Program-made: the position numbers and the translations under genes | In this document: one piece after another, positions 45,815-55,034 of the stretch | How the letters are laid out: each line of letters opens with the position of its first letter | Position numbering within the stretch: position 1 is the stretch's first letter | Assembly: GCF_900078395.1 (NCBI RefSeq) | Contig: NZ_FKLA01000009.1 | Span: 2,060,614-2,124,613, forward strand | From: Anaerotruncus rubiinfantis | GTDB taxonomy: Bacteria > Bacillota > Clostridia > Oscillospirales > Ruminococcaceae | Direction of reading: 5' to 3' | DNA: 64,000 nucleotides | The notes under the pieces: generated by a model | Told to the model about the DNA's origin: nothing | Database searches by the model: none | What the model saw: only the letters and a program-made list of their open reading frames with translations

Positions 45815-47203
45815 TCAGTTCTTCGATTTGATGTAAGCGTCGATCGACTCAGCCGCGGTTTTGCCTGCGCCCATCGCCAGAATGACTGTCGCCGCGCCGG
45901 TGACCGCGTCTCCGCCGGCGAAAACACCTTCCTTGGTGGTCGCTCCGGCATCGTCCGCCACAAGGCAGCCATGCCGGTTTGCTTCCAGGCCGGTAGTGGT
46001 CGAACGGATCAGCGGATTCGGGCTGGTTCCGATCGCCATGATCACCGTGTCAACATCGAGTACGAAATTGCTGCCCTCAACCGGCAGCGGACGGCGGCGT
46101 CCGGAGGCGTCCGGCTCGCCGAGCTGCATCTCCAGGCATTCGATGCCGTTCACGCGTCCGTCCTCCCCGCCCAGAATTTTGACCGGGTTATTGAGGAGCT
46201 TGAAGATAATGCCTTCCTCTTTCGCATGATGGACCTCTTCGGCACGAGCCGGGAGTTCCTCCATCGAGCGGCGGTAGACGATATAGACCGTTTCGGCGCC
46301 CATACGTTTGGCGCAGCGGGCCGCGTCCATTGCAACGTTTCCACCGCCGACAACCACGACTGCCTTCGACTTGGCAATCGGGGTGTCGTAGCCTTCCCGG
46401 TAAGCTTTCATCAGGTTGATGCGGGTGAGGTATTCGTTCGCGGAATAGACGCCCAGCAGATCCTCGCCCGGGATATTCATAAAGCTTGGCAGGCCCGCGC
46501 CGGAGCCGATAAAGACCGCCTCATAGCCCGCTTCGAACAGCTCGTCGACCGAGTCGACCTTGCCGATGACCATGTCCGGTTCGATGTCGACGCCCATCTG
46601 CACAAGTTTGCCGACTTCCTTGGCCACAATTTCCTTCGGGAGACGGAACTGCGGGATACCGTAAACAAGCACGCCGCCAGGGGTCTGCAGCGCCTCAAAA
46701 ATTGAGACCTGATACCCCATCTTCGCGAGGTCGCCCGCACAGGTAAGTCCCGCCGGGCCCGCGCCGACCACAGCCACCCTATGGCCGTTCGACACCGGCT
46801 TTTCCACCTTATCGGAACCGTTTTCCATCTGCCAGTCAGCGACAAATCGCTCCAGCCGGCCGATCGCAACCGGTTCTCCCTTGATACCGCGCACACATTT
46901 TCCTTCGCACTGGTTCTCCTGCGGGCAGACACGTCCACAGATCGCGGGCAGGGCGTTTGTCAGCGCAATCTCATCGTAAGCGCCCTGGAAATCGCCCGCG
47001 GCGACCTTGGCAATGAATTCCGGGATATGTACGTTGACCGGGCAGCCGGACACGCACGGCTGGTTTTTGCAGTGCAGGCAGCGGGCAGCCTCCTCCATCG
47101 CCATCTCAGCGGTATAGCCAAGCGCGACCTCTTCAAAGTTTTTATTGCGGACATTCGGTTCCTGCTCCGGCATTGGAACCTTTTTCAAAGACATATTAGG
47201 CAT
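45815..47203 (-). CDS. nfnB: NADPH-dependent flavoprotein, NfnB/GltD-like large subunit
   Basis: 462 residues. N-terminal Cys clusters CLHCKNQPCVSGCPV and CPQENQCEGKC bind two [4Fe-4S] centres; then FAD (VVGAGPAGLTCAG) and NADPH (VVVGGGNVAMDAAR) Rossmann folds. Alone it looks like glutamate synthase small subunit, but the adjacent NfnA-like gene makes an electron-bifurcating NADH-dependent ferredoxin:NADP+ oxidoreductase the better call. The start overlaps nfnA by 8 bases. Confidence 0.9.
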   Translation of the reverse strand: MPNMSLKKVPMPEQEPNVRNKNFEEVALGYTAEMAMEEAARCLHCKNQPCVSGCPVNVHIPEFIAKVAAGDFQGAYDEIALTNALPAICGRVCPQENQCEGKCVRGIKGEPVAIGRLERFVADWQMENGSDKVEKPVSNGHRVAVVGAGPAGLTCAGDLAKMGYQVSIFEALQTPGGVLVYGIPQFRLPKEIVAKEVGKLVQMGVDIEPDMVIGKVDSVDELFEAGYEAVFIGSGAGLPSFMNIPGEDLLGVYSANEYLTRINLMKAYREGYDTPIAKSKAVVVVGGGNVAMDAARCAKRMGAETVYIVYRRSMEELPARAEEVHHAKEEGIIFKLLNNPVKILGGEDGRVNGIECLEMQLGEPDASGRRRPLPVEGSNFVLDVDTVIMAIGTSPNPLIRSTTTGLEANRHGCLVADDAGATTKEGVFAGGDAVTGAATVILAMGAGKTAAESIDAYIKSKN

Positions 47204-48044
47204 TGCGTTTTCCTCCCGTTAAGCGGCATACATGCTCTCGATCCTGCGCTTCCCGCTCTTTATAGAACGCGTTGCGCTTCATCAGTTCATCGAAGTCGAC
47301 CTGGTGCCCGTCAAAGTCCGGCCCATCCACGCAGGCGAACTTCATCTGGCCGCCGACCTTGACGCGGCAGCCGCCGCACATACCGGTTCCATCGACCATG
47401 ATCGGATTTAAGGATACGAGCGTTTTGACGCCGTACGGTTTGGTGGTCGCCGCCACAAACTTCATCATGATAATCGGCCCGATGGCGATGACCTCATCGT
47501 ATTTGTTGCCCGCGTCGAGCAGTTCCTTCAGCTTGTTGGTGACAAGCCCTTTTTCCCCATAGGTGCCGTCGTCGGTCATCATATAGAGATTGTCGCTGAC
47601 CGCGTTCATCTCGTCCTCGAGGATGACAATATCCTTGGAACGGAAACCGGCGATCATATCGACCTGGATGCCCGCGTTGTGCAGCGCCTTCGCCTGCGGA
47701 TAGGCAATTGCGTTGCCCACGCCGCCGCCGATAACGCAGACGCGCTTGGCCTGGGGATCAATGTGAGTTGGGACGCCGAGCGGTCCGACGAAATCGAGGA
47801 TGCTGTCGCCTTCTTCCAGGTTGTCAAGCAGCCTGGTGGAAGCGCCGACGATCTGGAAGATGATCGTCACGGTGCCTTCCTCACGGTCGTAGTCAGCAAT
47901 GGTCAGCGGAACCCGCTCCCCCTGCTCGTCCACGCGGAAGATGATGAACTGGCCCGCCTTTGCTTTCTTCGCAATGTGCGGCGCCTGCACCTTCATGAGC
48001 GTCACCGAGTCGTTCAGCCTTCGCTTTTGCACAATTTTATACAT
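47196..48044 (-). CDS. nfnA: Ferredoxin-NADP reductase subunit, NfnA-like
   Basis: 282 residues. An FAD/NAD-binding domain of the dihydroorotate dehydrogenase electron-transfer type (RVPLTIADYD, GGGVGNAIAYPQAKAL) and a [2Fe-2S] segment DGTGMCGGCRV...CVDGPDFDGH near the C-terminus. Balances NADH, NADPH and ferredoxin pools in anaerobes. Own promoter with an AT-rich dyad at the start site. Confidence 0.9.
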   Translation of the reverse strand: MYKIVQKRRLNDSVTLMKVQAPHIAKKAKAGQFIIFRVDEQGERVPLTIADYDREEGTVTIIFQIVGASTRLLDNLEEGDSILDFVGPLGVPTHIDPQAKRVCVIGGGVGNAIAYPQAKALHNAGIQVDMIAGFRSKDIVILEDEMNAVSDNLYMMTDDGTYGEKGLVTNKLKELLDAGNKYDEVIAIGPIIMMKFVAATTKPYGVKTLVSLNPIMVDGTGMCGGCRVKVGGQMKFACVDGPDFDGHQVDFDELMKRNAFYKEREAQDREHVCRLTGGKRNA

Positions 48045-48098
48045 GCTCTCACTCCTATTTCAGGCCACGGATTGCGCGGCGCTTCTGTATAAAAACTA

Positions 48099-48133
48099 AA
48101 TAAAAATTTATTACCAATTAATAAATTTTTATT
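48099..48133. promoter_or_regulatory. Perfect AT-rich inverted repeat at the nfnAB start site
   Basis: AATAAAAATTTATTA (48099-48113) and TAATAAATTTTTATT (48119-48133) are exact complements with a 5-base spacer CCAAT. The site covers about +4 to +38 of the transcript, a usual repressor position. Confidence 0.55.
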
Positions 48134-48143
48134 ACCGCTAACA

Positions 48144-48172
48144 ATTATATCAATTTTTCACGCAACATGCAA
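48144..48172 (-). promoter_or_regulatory. nfnAB promoter
   Basis: TTGCAT (48172-48167), 17-bp spacer, TATAAT (48149-48144). Confidence 0.75.
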
Positions 48173-48182
48173 CTCAAAAATA

Positions 48183-48219
48183 TAACAAACCTTTCAAAGA
48201 TTTTTCGAAAGGTTTGTTA
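48183..48219 (-). terminator. Terminator of the amidase/BIG2 gene
   Basis: TAACAAACCTTTC and GAAAGGTTTGTTA form a perfect 13-bp stem, followed by TATTTTTG. Confidence 0.85.
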
Positions 48220-48255
48220 ATTTTGCGTCAATCATTTGTTATTGGGAAATTTTTT

Positions 48256-51200
48256 TTATTTTGTTACAGTAATCTTGAATTTATAGTAAACATCTTTGTC
48301 CAAATACGACCGTCCGATCAGGTAAGCGGTTCCCGCCTTCTTGCCGTAAACCTTCACAATATTCTCATCGTCGGTTTCGTAGAGTTCCAGAATACTGCTG
48401 CTGCTGACCTCCCACTTGACGCCTGGGTCTTCGCAGTTGAGCGGATAGACGGTGCCCTTATATTCCTTCCGGTTCCCGACCTTGAGGTTCGAATCGCCCT
48501 CAATCTTCACCGACTTGGGCATCACACCGTCTTTCGGATCCGGCTCGTCCTCATCGTCGTCCTTGCTGCTGGAACCGGAATTTTTGCCGTTTCCGACCGT
48601 AATCTTAAAGCTCGCGCTCTTTTTCCCGTCGTCGTAGGCTGTCGCAGTGATGGTGGCGGTGCCGTTTTTTCTGCCCTCGACCTTACAGGACGAATCGGTT
48701 GTCGTGTTTGAGCCGATGTACGCCACATCCGGGTTGCTCGACTTCCACTTGACGCCGGTGTCCTCCGCGTTCCACGGGGTGACCGTCGCGGTGAGTTCGA
48801 TGCGGGAACCAACCGCGACATGGTCGTCTCCATCGATCACAATCTTGGTGATCAGCCCGCCGGAGGTGTTCGCCTTGCCGACCGTAACTTCGCATTCGGC
48901 TGTGTAATCGCCGTCCTTGGTGGTGACGGTGATGTAAGCGGTACCTTTTGAAACGCCAGTCACCTTTCCATTTGAATCGACCTTTGCGGTATCCTTGTCA
49001 TCCGATTCCCATTTGAGGTTCTTGTTGGAGGCATTGGAGGGCCTGACCGTCGCGGAAAGCTGGTAAGTCTGTCCCACGCCGATTTCGATCTCCTCCTTGT
49101 TGAGCTTCACGCCGGTCACGTCTCCGCCGCCGGAGGCTTCCTCGACGTTCACTTCGCACTCAACCGATTCACCGTCTCTGGTTTCCGCGGTGATATAGGC
49201 GATACCGCCGCCCACCGCAGTCACCTTACCAGACGAAGACACCGTCGCGACGTCCTCGTCGTCCGATTCCCAGCTCACACTGGCAGTTTTTCCGCCGATC
49301 GTGGCTTTGAGGGTATAGGTATCATCCACTTCGAGGTCGAGCGATTTCCTATTGAGGGTCAGCTCATCGGCATCCTCATCTTCGTCTTCGTCGTCCTCTT
49401 CATCTTCCTCATCTTCGTCGCCATTGTCGGTGCCTCCGCCTGAGTTGGTGCCGCCGAGGTAACTGTTGATCCCATTGGCAATTCCCTGTGCGATACGGTT
49501 TTGATACTTCGAGGCGATCATCTTGGTGTACTCGCTCTCGTTCGAAAGGAACCCGAGCTCGGCCAGCACACAGGCAAACTGCGACTGCCTGGTCATGTAG
49601 TAAAGCCCCGACTTTGCGCCGCGGTTCTCGGTCGAAAGCGCCGAAGCGACATTGGAAGAGATATTCGCTGCAAGCTGCTTCTGGAACGGGTAAAAATAGT
49701 AGACCTCGGTGCCCTTGGCCTTTGAATTGGCAGAAGTATTGCAGTGAACGCTCACCAGCACCTGCGGGTTAAACGCGGCGGCCGAAGCCATCCGGGAAGC
49801 CATCGTCGTGCCCGGCGTGAGCTGCAGGACGTTCGCGCCGCGGCTCTTGAGCTCAGCTGTGAGCTTCTTGGCAACCTCAAGGTTGATATCCGCTTCATCC
49901 TTGTCCGGATAGAATCCGAGCGCGCCCGGATCGTTGCCGCCGTGTCCGGGATCGACCACGATGCGCGCGCCGGAGAGCGCACCGGGAGAATTGTTGAAGC
50001 GCAGGACCAGTTTGTTCTGATCGTCATAGTAGGCCTTGTAGCCCAGGAAACCGCCGGTTTTCTTGAGATTCAGGGTCAGCTTCGAGCCGGACCAGTCGGC
50101 TGATGTGAACAGCGCGTTCGATTTGCCGAAGGTTTCCGACTGCGGGACAGTGGCGGTGTATTGGAAGTCGAACACCAGCTTGTTCCCATCGTACGCGACG
50201 GTAAACGGCATCTTACTGGCAGTCGTGAGGGTGACGGTCGTGTAGTCGCCCGACGATTTGACGCTCATGTTCGAGATGGAATTGTTGTCCGGCATCTGGC
50301 CGCCGGTCGTGATGTCCTTCGAATAGACCCGCACGCCGCTCTCGAGCTTCCAGTAACTGTAGGTATTTTTGCCGTTTTTATAGATAACCTCGTCTCCGTA
50401 GGTCTTATCCACCGTGCCTTTGGGCAGCGGGAAATAGTTCGCGCTGGAGTTGTCGTTCAGGGTGTTGGTTGGGAAGGTCTCGGCCTGATCTGCCACCACC
50501 TGCACCACGACGCCGTCGCCCATCTTCGCCTTTTTATTGACCGTGACCGCAGCGCCTTCGAGCGTCTTTTTATGCCCGTCCGCACTTACCGCCGTGAACG
50601 AAATGGTGCCCATTTTCGTCGCGGATTCGGAAGCGTTGGGCGCGGTGAACACACCGGTGTAGAGCTTGTAGCCGGAATCCCGGTCGGTCTCGTCGTCCTC
50701 GGTGTCCGAAACAGACAAAGTCACGTTCTGTCCGCCGATCGAGGCTGTGACGGTCGAACCCTCGTACGCAAGCGCGCTGACCGTGACCGCCATGCCGCCG
50801 TCCACATTCAGGCTGCCAACCGGCTGCACCTCCTTGAGGACGATGATCTCGCGGGTGATATTGTAGGTGAAGGTCTTGTTCTTGTGCGAAATGGCAAAGG
50901 TATTTAGCCCTTCCTTCAAATCCTCCCGGATAGTGAAGTAGCCGCTCTCATTGCGCGGAACGTCCTCCCCGTTGATCGTGACCGGCTCGCGCGGGTCGCT
51001 CGCGCCCTGGAAGGTCACAGTCGGCTCCTGCGTCTTATAGGTGAGCTGCGCGGGCTTGCTGATCGACAGCTGCTGCAAAACGTAAGTCTCGTCGATCTGG
51101 TTATTCATGTACTGAATCATCTGGGTGGTGGTGCCGCCGCTGTCGGCGCGCAGCGCTTTGAGGGAATTGAATACGCTGCCCTGCCCAACACCCATGTTCT

Positions 51201-52377
51201 CAAGGTCGATAAGCTGTTTTGAAAGCTGCTCCATGACCTGCCAGCCGTAGGATTCCACGCCGAGCTTTTCGTTCGCGTGCAGCGTGTACAGGGTGGTGCC
51301 GGACGTTCCGGCCACATTCGACCACCATTGCGCAACCGTGCGGAACGGTGCTTTGGGGTCGGTAGTGGAATCGAGGTTCCTGAGCAGCACAAAATCGAAC
51401 ATACCGCTTTCCACCCAGGCTTTGGTATCCGCGTTCCCGCTGCCGAGCGCGGTGAAATCCGCCGATGTTTCGGAGCCGTCCGCATTTGCGGTATTGTTTT
51501 CCCACACCGCGTCGGCCAGAAGCCCCACCTGGGTACCCGGCGCATGCTCCCGGACCGAAGCGGCTGCCGCCGCGACCATGGCGCGCGGGACCTGGCGGAG
51601 ATAGTTATAATAACCGATGCCGCCGCCTGCCCGCAGGTACTGGGCGTAACTGTCCGCGGCGGCGGTGTTGTAGTAGTTGCTCAGCAGGATGCCGTCAAAT
51701 TTGTACTTCTCGGCGAACTCCCCGATGTTGTCGATAATCTCGTCGAGCGTGTCGCCGTCCGCGCTGGCCGCGCGGCGGTAGCTGCCATCCTCATTGGCAA
51801 GGTCGCTCACATCGTAGGTCGCATAGACATAAAAGCCCATGTCTTTGGCTTTGGTTGTTATGTAATCGGTGCAGTCGAGCTCGGATTCCTTCATCTGCAG
51901 GGCGGAGGAATCAAACAGCACGCTGTTTTCATACTTGGTATCGATGATGATGCTGTTCATCGTCAGGTCCTTCGCCGCGGCGAGTGCCTGGTCGATCTGC
52001 GACGCCAGCGTCGCCTTCGAAACGTCGTCGCCGGTCAGGTAGTCCCGTCCCGCCACCAGCATAACGCCTTTCATCTCATCCGGAACGTTGAAGTAAACCG
52101 GCTCATCCGTGGGTTCTTCTTCCGGTTCTTCTTCCTCTTTTTGCTCGGAGGATTCGTCGCCAAAGCTGCTGTCCGGCTCTGAGGACTCGTCCTGAGGTTC
52201 GCTTTCGTCCTCGTCCGCCGAAGCCATCGCTTCCACATCCGAGGAGGACGGCTTGTCCGCGCCGGAAAAATAATCTTTCCCAACAAAAGCCAAAACGCCC
52301 GTCAGCAGCGTCACCACAAGAAACGCGGCCACCAGGACGATCGTGATTTTATTCGGGTTTGGGGCTTTTTTTGCCAC
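48256..52377 (-). CDS. Surface GH-like / N-acetylmuramoyl-L-alanine amidase / BIG2 protein
   Basis: 1373 residues. N-terminal membrane helix (about 11-32), an acidic Ser/Glu/Asp stalk (about 38-95), a TIM-barrel domain resembling GHL/DUF4015 glycoside hydrolases (about 97-400), an Ig-like and copper-amine-oxidase-N-like middle, and an amidase_3 domain (about 800-975) with VVDPGHGG, INLEVAK, SVHCN and AELGFLSN zinc and catalytic residues. A Glu/Asp linker leads to four BIG2-type repeats (starting about 1007, 1087, 1173 and 1285). GTG start at 52377 with GGGAGG. It likely cleaves or binds the cell wall. It is probably cotranscribed with the upstream GHL10 lipoprotein gene. Confidence 0.85.
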   Translation of the reverse strand: MAKKAPNPNKITIVLVAAFLVVTLLTGVLAFVGKDYFSGADKPSSSDVEAMASADEDESEPQDESSEPDSSFGDESSEQKEEEEPEEEPTDEPVYFNVPDEMKGVMLVAGRDYLTGDDVSKATLASQIDQALAAAKDLTMNSIIIDTKYENSVLFDSSALQMKESELDCTDYITTKAKDMGFYVYATYDVSDLANEDGSYRRAASADGDTLDEIIDNIGEFAEKYKFDGILLSNYYNTAAADSYAQYLRAGGGIGYYNYLRQVPRAMVAAAAASVREHAPGTQVGLLADAVWENNTANADGSETSADFTALGSGNADTKAWVESGMFDFVLLRNLDSTTDPKAPFRTVAQWWSNVAGTSGTTLYTLHANEKLGVESYGWQVMEQLSKQLIDLENMGVGQGSVFNSLKALRADSGGTTTQMIQYMNNQIDETYVLQQLSISKPAQLTYKTQEPTVTFQGASDPREPVTINGEDVPRNESGYFTIREDLKEGLNTFAISHKNKTFTYNITREIIVLKEVQPVGSLNVDGGMAVTVSALAYEGSTVTASIGGQNVTLSVSDTEDDETDRDSGYKLYTGVFTAPNASESATKMGTISFTAVSADGHKKTLEGAAVTVNKKAKMGDGVVVQVVADQAETFPTNTLNDNSSANYFPLPKGTVDKTYGDEVIYKNGKNTYSYWKLESGVRVYSKDITTGGQMPDNNSISNMSVKSSGDYTTVTLTTASKMPFTVAYDGNKLVFDFQYTATVPQSETFGKSNALFTSADWSGSKLTLNLKKTGGFLGYKAYYDDQNKLVLRFNNSPGALSGARIVVDPGHGGNDPGALGFYPDKDEADINLEVAKKLTAELKSRGANVLQLTPGTTMASRMASAAAFNPQVLVSVHCNTSANSKAKGTEVYYFYPFQKQLAANISSNVASALSTENRGAKSGLYYMTRQSQFACVLAELGFLSNESEYTKMIASKYQNRIAQGIANGINSYLGGTNSGGGTDNGDEDEEDEEDDEDEDEDADELTLNRKSLDLEVDDTYTLKATIGGKTASVSWESDDEDVATVSSSGKVTAVGGGIAYITAETRDGESVECEVNVEEASGGGDVTGVKLNKEEIEIGVGQTYQLSATVRPSNASNKNLKWESDDKDTAKVDSNGKVTGVSKGTAYITVTTKDGDYTAECEVTVGKANTSGGLITKIVIDGDDHVAVGSRIELTATVTPWNAEDTGVKWKSSNPDVAYIGSNTTTDSSCKVEGRKNGTATITATAYDDGKKSASFKITVGNGKNSGSSSKDDDEDEPDPKDGVMPKSVKIEGDSNLKVGNRKEYKGTVYPLNCEDPGVKWEVSSSSILELYETDDENIVKVYGKKAGTAYLIGRSYLDKDVYYKFKITVTK

Positions 52378-52424
52378 GCGGTTTCCTCCCCGGCGCCGGA
52401 AAACCCGACGCGTTCATTTTGTCA

Positions 52425-52452
52425 GGGCGCGCGGAGAATTTTCCGCGCGCCC
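52425..52452. other. GC hairpin between the lipoprotein and amidase genes
   Basis: GGGCGCGCGGA (52425-52435) and TCCGCGCGCCC (52442-52452) form an exact stem. No U-tract follows on the minus strand, so termination would be partial at most. Confidence 0.5.
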
Positions 52453-52458
52453 GCCGGA

Positions 52459-53781
52459 TCAAAACAGGTTTTGCAGGTTCTGGCATTCAGCTTCGATCTG
52501 CGCGCCGCCCTGCCCGAACAGCGAATCGTAGCTATAGACCGCGATCCCGCCGTAATGCGAATTCTGACGCGCGGTTTTGACCATCCGCGCGAGCAGGTCG
52601 GTGGTGCCGATCCACTCATTTTTGCCGGCTCCGGCCCATTCGTCAACCACGCCGACCTTATAGCCCGCCAAACCGACATAAAGCCGGACCCCGTCCGTCT
52701 TGATCATCCCGTTCCATTTGGCGACCGTTTCTTCATATGGACAGGTATCATTCTGGTAGCCGTAGTAAACCTGCGGCAGGATATAATCGACATAACCGGG
52801 ATTCGCGAGCCATTTGCCCACGTCGGCAAACTGGCTTTCGTAATTGATCTTGGTGTTGCCCTGCGGGCTGATGCCGAAAATGCAGTCCGGGTCAAGCTCC
52901 TTGACCGCCGCGTAGACCTCCCGCACCAGGGTGTTGACGTTTTCCCTTCTCCAGTCGGCATGGCCCAGCTTACTGCCCGATTTCTGATAGGAGGCCCGGT
53001 CGAAGGAAAGATCGCTGGTCGGATAGAAATAGTCGTCGAAGTGGATGCCATCCACATCGTAATTTTTCACAATTTCCTTTACACCGTTTACAATCAGCTT
53101 GCGCGCGTCGGCGCTTCCGGGATTGTAGTAGACCCCGCCGTTCCAGGAAAGCGCCGCGTCATTACCCGCGTTCAGCCATTTCTTCGCCTGGTTGGAGGAA
53201 GCCATCTCAGGCGTCGCCGAAACCCGCACCCGGTAAGGATTGAGCCACGCCTCGATACGCAGGTCATATTTGTCCGCCGCCGCGCACATCACCGCGAGCG
53301 GATCGTAACCCGGATTCTTCCCCTCGGTGCCAGTGATGCGGGCCGACCAAGGGAAATAATCAGAATCATAATAAGCGTCACCAAATGGACGCACCTGCGC
53401 GAACACAGTGTTGAATCCGAAGTCCGCGATCTTTTGGAAAGCGGCGTCGATATTCGCGGTGAACTGCGCCTCATTTTGGCCCTTGATCATCGCGTCGAGG
53501 TTCAGATAGGAAAGCCATACCCCACGCATTTCATCCGGTTGGTTGTCGGGAGTCTGCTGCGCCGCATCCGCGGAGGCGGAAAGCTGCACCAGCTCACCCG
53601 GCAGCCGCTCGTCCAAAGCGGACGGGACCTCCACGCCATAGACGGTCTTGGAGTTTGTCCGGGTCAGATAGACGTCCTCCCGCGTGTCATTTCTATCGGA
53701 CGGTTCCCCGCTTGTCCGCTGGCAGCCCGCCGCGCCGGCAAGCAGGAATACCGACAGTATAACAGATAAAATCCTCTTCAT
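52459..53781 (-). CDS. Glycosyl hydrolase-like (GHL10/DUF187) lipoprotein
   Basis: 440 residues. Signal peptide with lipobox ending at C20 (FLLAGAAGC). The domain from about residue 84 has MRGVWLSYLNLDAM, FNTVFAQVRPFGDAYY, DGIHFDDYFYP and GISPQGN, the conserved blocks of the GHL10 family (TIM barrel, acidic active site), recalled from the YngK group. ATG at 53781. Likely an exported enzyme acting on wall polysaccharide. Confidence 0.9.
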   Translation of the reverse strand: MKRILSVILSVFLLAGAAGCQRTSGEPSDRNDTREDVYLTRTNSKTVYGVEVPSALDERLPGELVQLSASADAAQQTPDNQPDEMRGVWLSYLNLDAMIKGQNEAQFTANIDAAFQKIADFGFNTVFAQVRPFGDAYYDSDYFPWSARITGTEGKNPGYDPLAVMCAAADKYDLRIEAWLNPYRVRVSATPEMASSNQAKKWLNAGNDAALSWNGGVYYNPGSADARKLIVNGVKEIVKNYDVDGIHFDDYFYPTSDLSFDRASYQKSGSKLGHADWRRENVNTLVREVYAAVKELDPDCIFGISPQGNTKINYESQFADVGKWLANPGYVDYILPQVYYGYQNDTCPYEETVAKWNGMIKTDGVRLYVGLAGYKVGVVDEWAGAGKNEWIGTTDLLARMVKTARQNSHYGGIAVYSYDSLFGQGGAQIEAECQNLQNLF

Positions 53782-53815
53782 AAAATTTTCCCTTTCTGCG
53801 TGAAAACTCATCTTC

Positions 53816-53844
53816 ATATTACACGTTTCGACGATTTTAGTCAA
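53816..53844 (-). promoter_or_regulatory. Promoter of the GHL10 lipoprotein gene
   Basis: TTGACT (53844-53839), 17-bp spacer, TAATAT (53821-53816). Confidence 0.65.
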
Positions 53845-53873
53845 TCGTTTTGGACAATCTTATCCGCCGGGAA

Positions 53874-53901
53874 TTGACTTTTTCAACTTTTGGTATAAAC
53901 T
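53874..53901 (+). promoter_or_regulatory. Promoter of the zinc-ribbon gene
   Basis: TTGACT (53874-53879), then TAAACT (53896-53901) at 16 bp, or TATAAA two bases earlier at 14 bp. Confidence 0.5.
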
Positions 53902-53927
53902 AAAGAAAAAGGCCTTCGGAGGTTTCC

Positions 53928-54296
53928 ATGTTCTTTATAGGTATATTCGGTTCCGATTCCAAAGTAGTACCGGTCGGGCAGATTTCCGGCGTGGTTTGTC
54001 CCGTCTGCGGCAAGACCGTCTCAATGAGCGTCTGCCGCAGTTACAGTTACATCCATTTTTTCTTCATCCCGGTTATCAAATACCATTCGGTCTACATTGC
54101 CACCTGCCCGCAATGCGCGAGCGTTTTCGAGCTGTCTGCCGAAACCGGCAAGCAGATCCAGCACGGCGGCCTTGCAGAGGCCCGGCCCGGCGACTTGAAA
54201 CTGCTGCGCAGCAACCTCGTTCCGCGCTGCCCGGCCTGTGGCGCGGCCCAGTCGGAGGACAGCCTCTTTTGCAATAAGTGCGGCGCAAAGCTCTGA
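53928..54296 (+). CDS. Zinc-ribbon protein
   Basis: 122 residues. Four Cys pairs: C24/C27, C60/C63, C101/C104 and C115/C118, the last two a classic C-terminal zinc ribbon (CPACGAAQSEDSLFCNKCG). A hydrophobic FFFIPVI stretch near 44-50 follows. Resembles YgzB-like zinc-ribbon proteins of Firmicutes with no known function. GGAGG ten bases before the ATG. Confidence 0.85.
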   Translation: MFFIGIFGSDSKVVPVGQISGVVCPVCGKTVSMSVCRSYSYIHFFFIPVIKYHSVYIATCPQCASVFELSAETGKQIQHGGLAEARPGDLKLLRSNLVPRCPACGAAQSEDSLFCNKCGAKL

Positions 54297-54314
54297 TTGC
54301 TGCCGGAAAACGAC

Positions 54315-54352
54315 AAAAACCGCCCTGCCAAAGATTGGCAGGGCGGTTTTCC
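54315..54352. terminator. Bidirectional terminator
   Basis: ACCGCCCTGCCA (54319-54330) and TGGCAGGGCGGT (54336-54347) with A- and T-tracts on either side; shared by the zinc-ribbon and DUF1836 genes. Confidence 0.9.
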
Positions 54353-54355
54353 TTT

Positions 54356-54892
54356 TTATTTTTTCGTTTCCGCCTGTCCGTCCACAATTCCCTCGCAGAC
54401 CCGGCGCAGATAGTTAGAGCCGCTCGAAAGCGCCAGCACAACCGCCAGCGAGTGCGATGCGCTGGAAAAGTCCCCATCCGCGCCGATCCAGCCCAGCAGA
54501 AGCGCCGGAAGCTGCTCACGCAGCTTTTCCTTGAGCCGCAGCGATTCGCTGTAGGCCGCCTCGAAATCCGCAGGTTCCGACACATTTTGCATCAGCACGC
54601 GGATGTCCGCAAGCGAAAGGTTCTGTTTGAGGTTCAGGATACAGAGCAGCTGCATGAGCTGCGCGCGGGAATACTTTTTACCTTTGACGGGTAAAATAAG
54701 GCGTTCCTTGCTGTAGTTATTCACCATTGTTTTTGTCAGCAGCTTGTCGTCCGGACGACGCTTGTTTGCAGCAAGCCCCTCATCGAACAGGGTAAGGATC
54801 TGATCCATATAGAGATCAAGTCCCGGCAGGCGGGCGGGCGTCAAATCCGCGTCGTCCAACGCTTTTTCCAGATAATTTTCCAGCTTTTTCAT
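54356..54892 (-). CDS. DUF1836 domain protein
   Basis: 178 residues. The N-terminal 100 residues contain LPGLDLYMDQILTLFDE, LTKTMVNNYSKERLILP and KKYSRAQLMQLLCILNLKQ in pieces, the pattern of DUF1836, a MerR-like helix-turn-helix family of Firmicutes. Probable DNA-binding regulator; target unknown. ATG at 54892 follows AGAGGTG. Confidence 0.88.
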   Translation of the reverse strand: MKKLENYLEKALDDADLTPARLPGLDLYMDQILTLFDEGLAANKRRPDDKLLTKTMVNNYSKERLILPVKGKKYSRAQLMQLLCILNLKQNLSLADIRVLMQNVSEPADFEAAYSESLRLKEKLREQLPALLLGWIGADGDFSSASHSLAVVLALSSGSNYLRRVCEGIVDGQAETKK

Positions 54893-54920
54893 GCGAACAC
54901 CTCTTTTTCCAGATAGGTCT

Positions 54921-54949
54921 ATTCTATAACAGATTGTGAACTTTTGCAA
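54921..54949 (-). promoter_or_regulatory. Promoter of the DUF1836 gene
   Basis: TTGCAA (54949-54944), 17-bp spacer, TAGAAT (54926-54921). Confidence 0.65.
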
Positions 54950-55034
54950 GATACGGTTGTATTTTCTTTTTTATGTGATATTATAATTATATAAAGTAGT
55001 TTTTAACTCTATATTATAGACTGGAAGTGATCTT

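Noticed and set aside
45815..47203. Glutamate synthase small subunit
   Set aside because: No large GltB-type subunit is nearby, and the overlapping NfnA-like gene supports NfnB.
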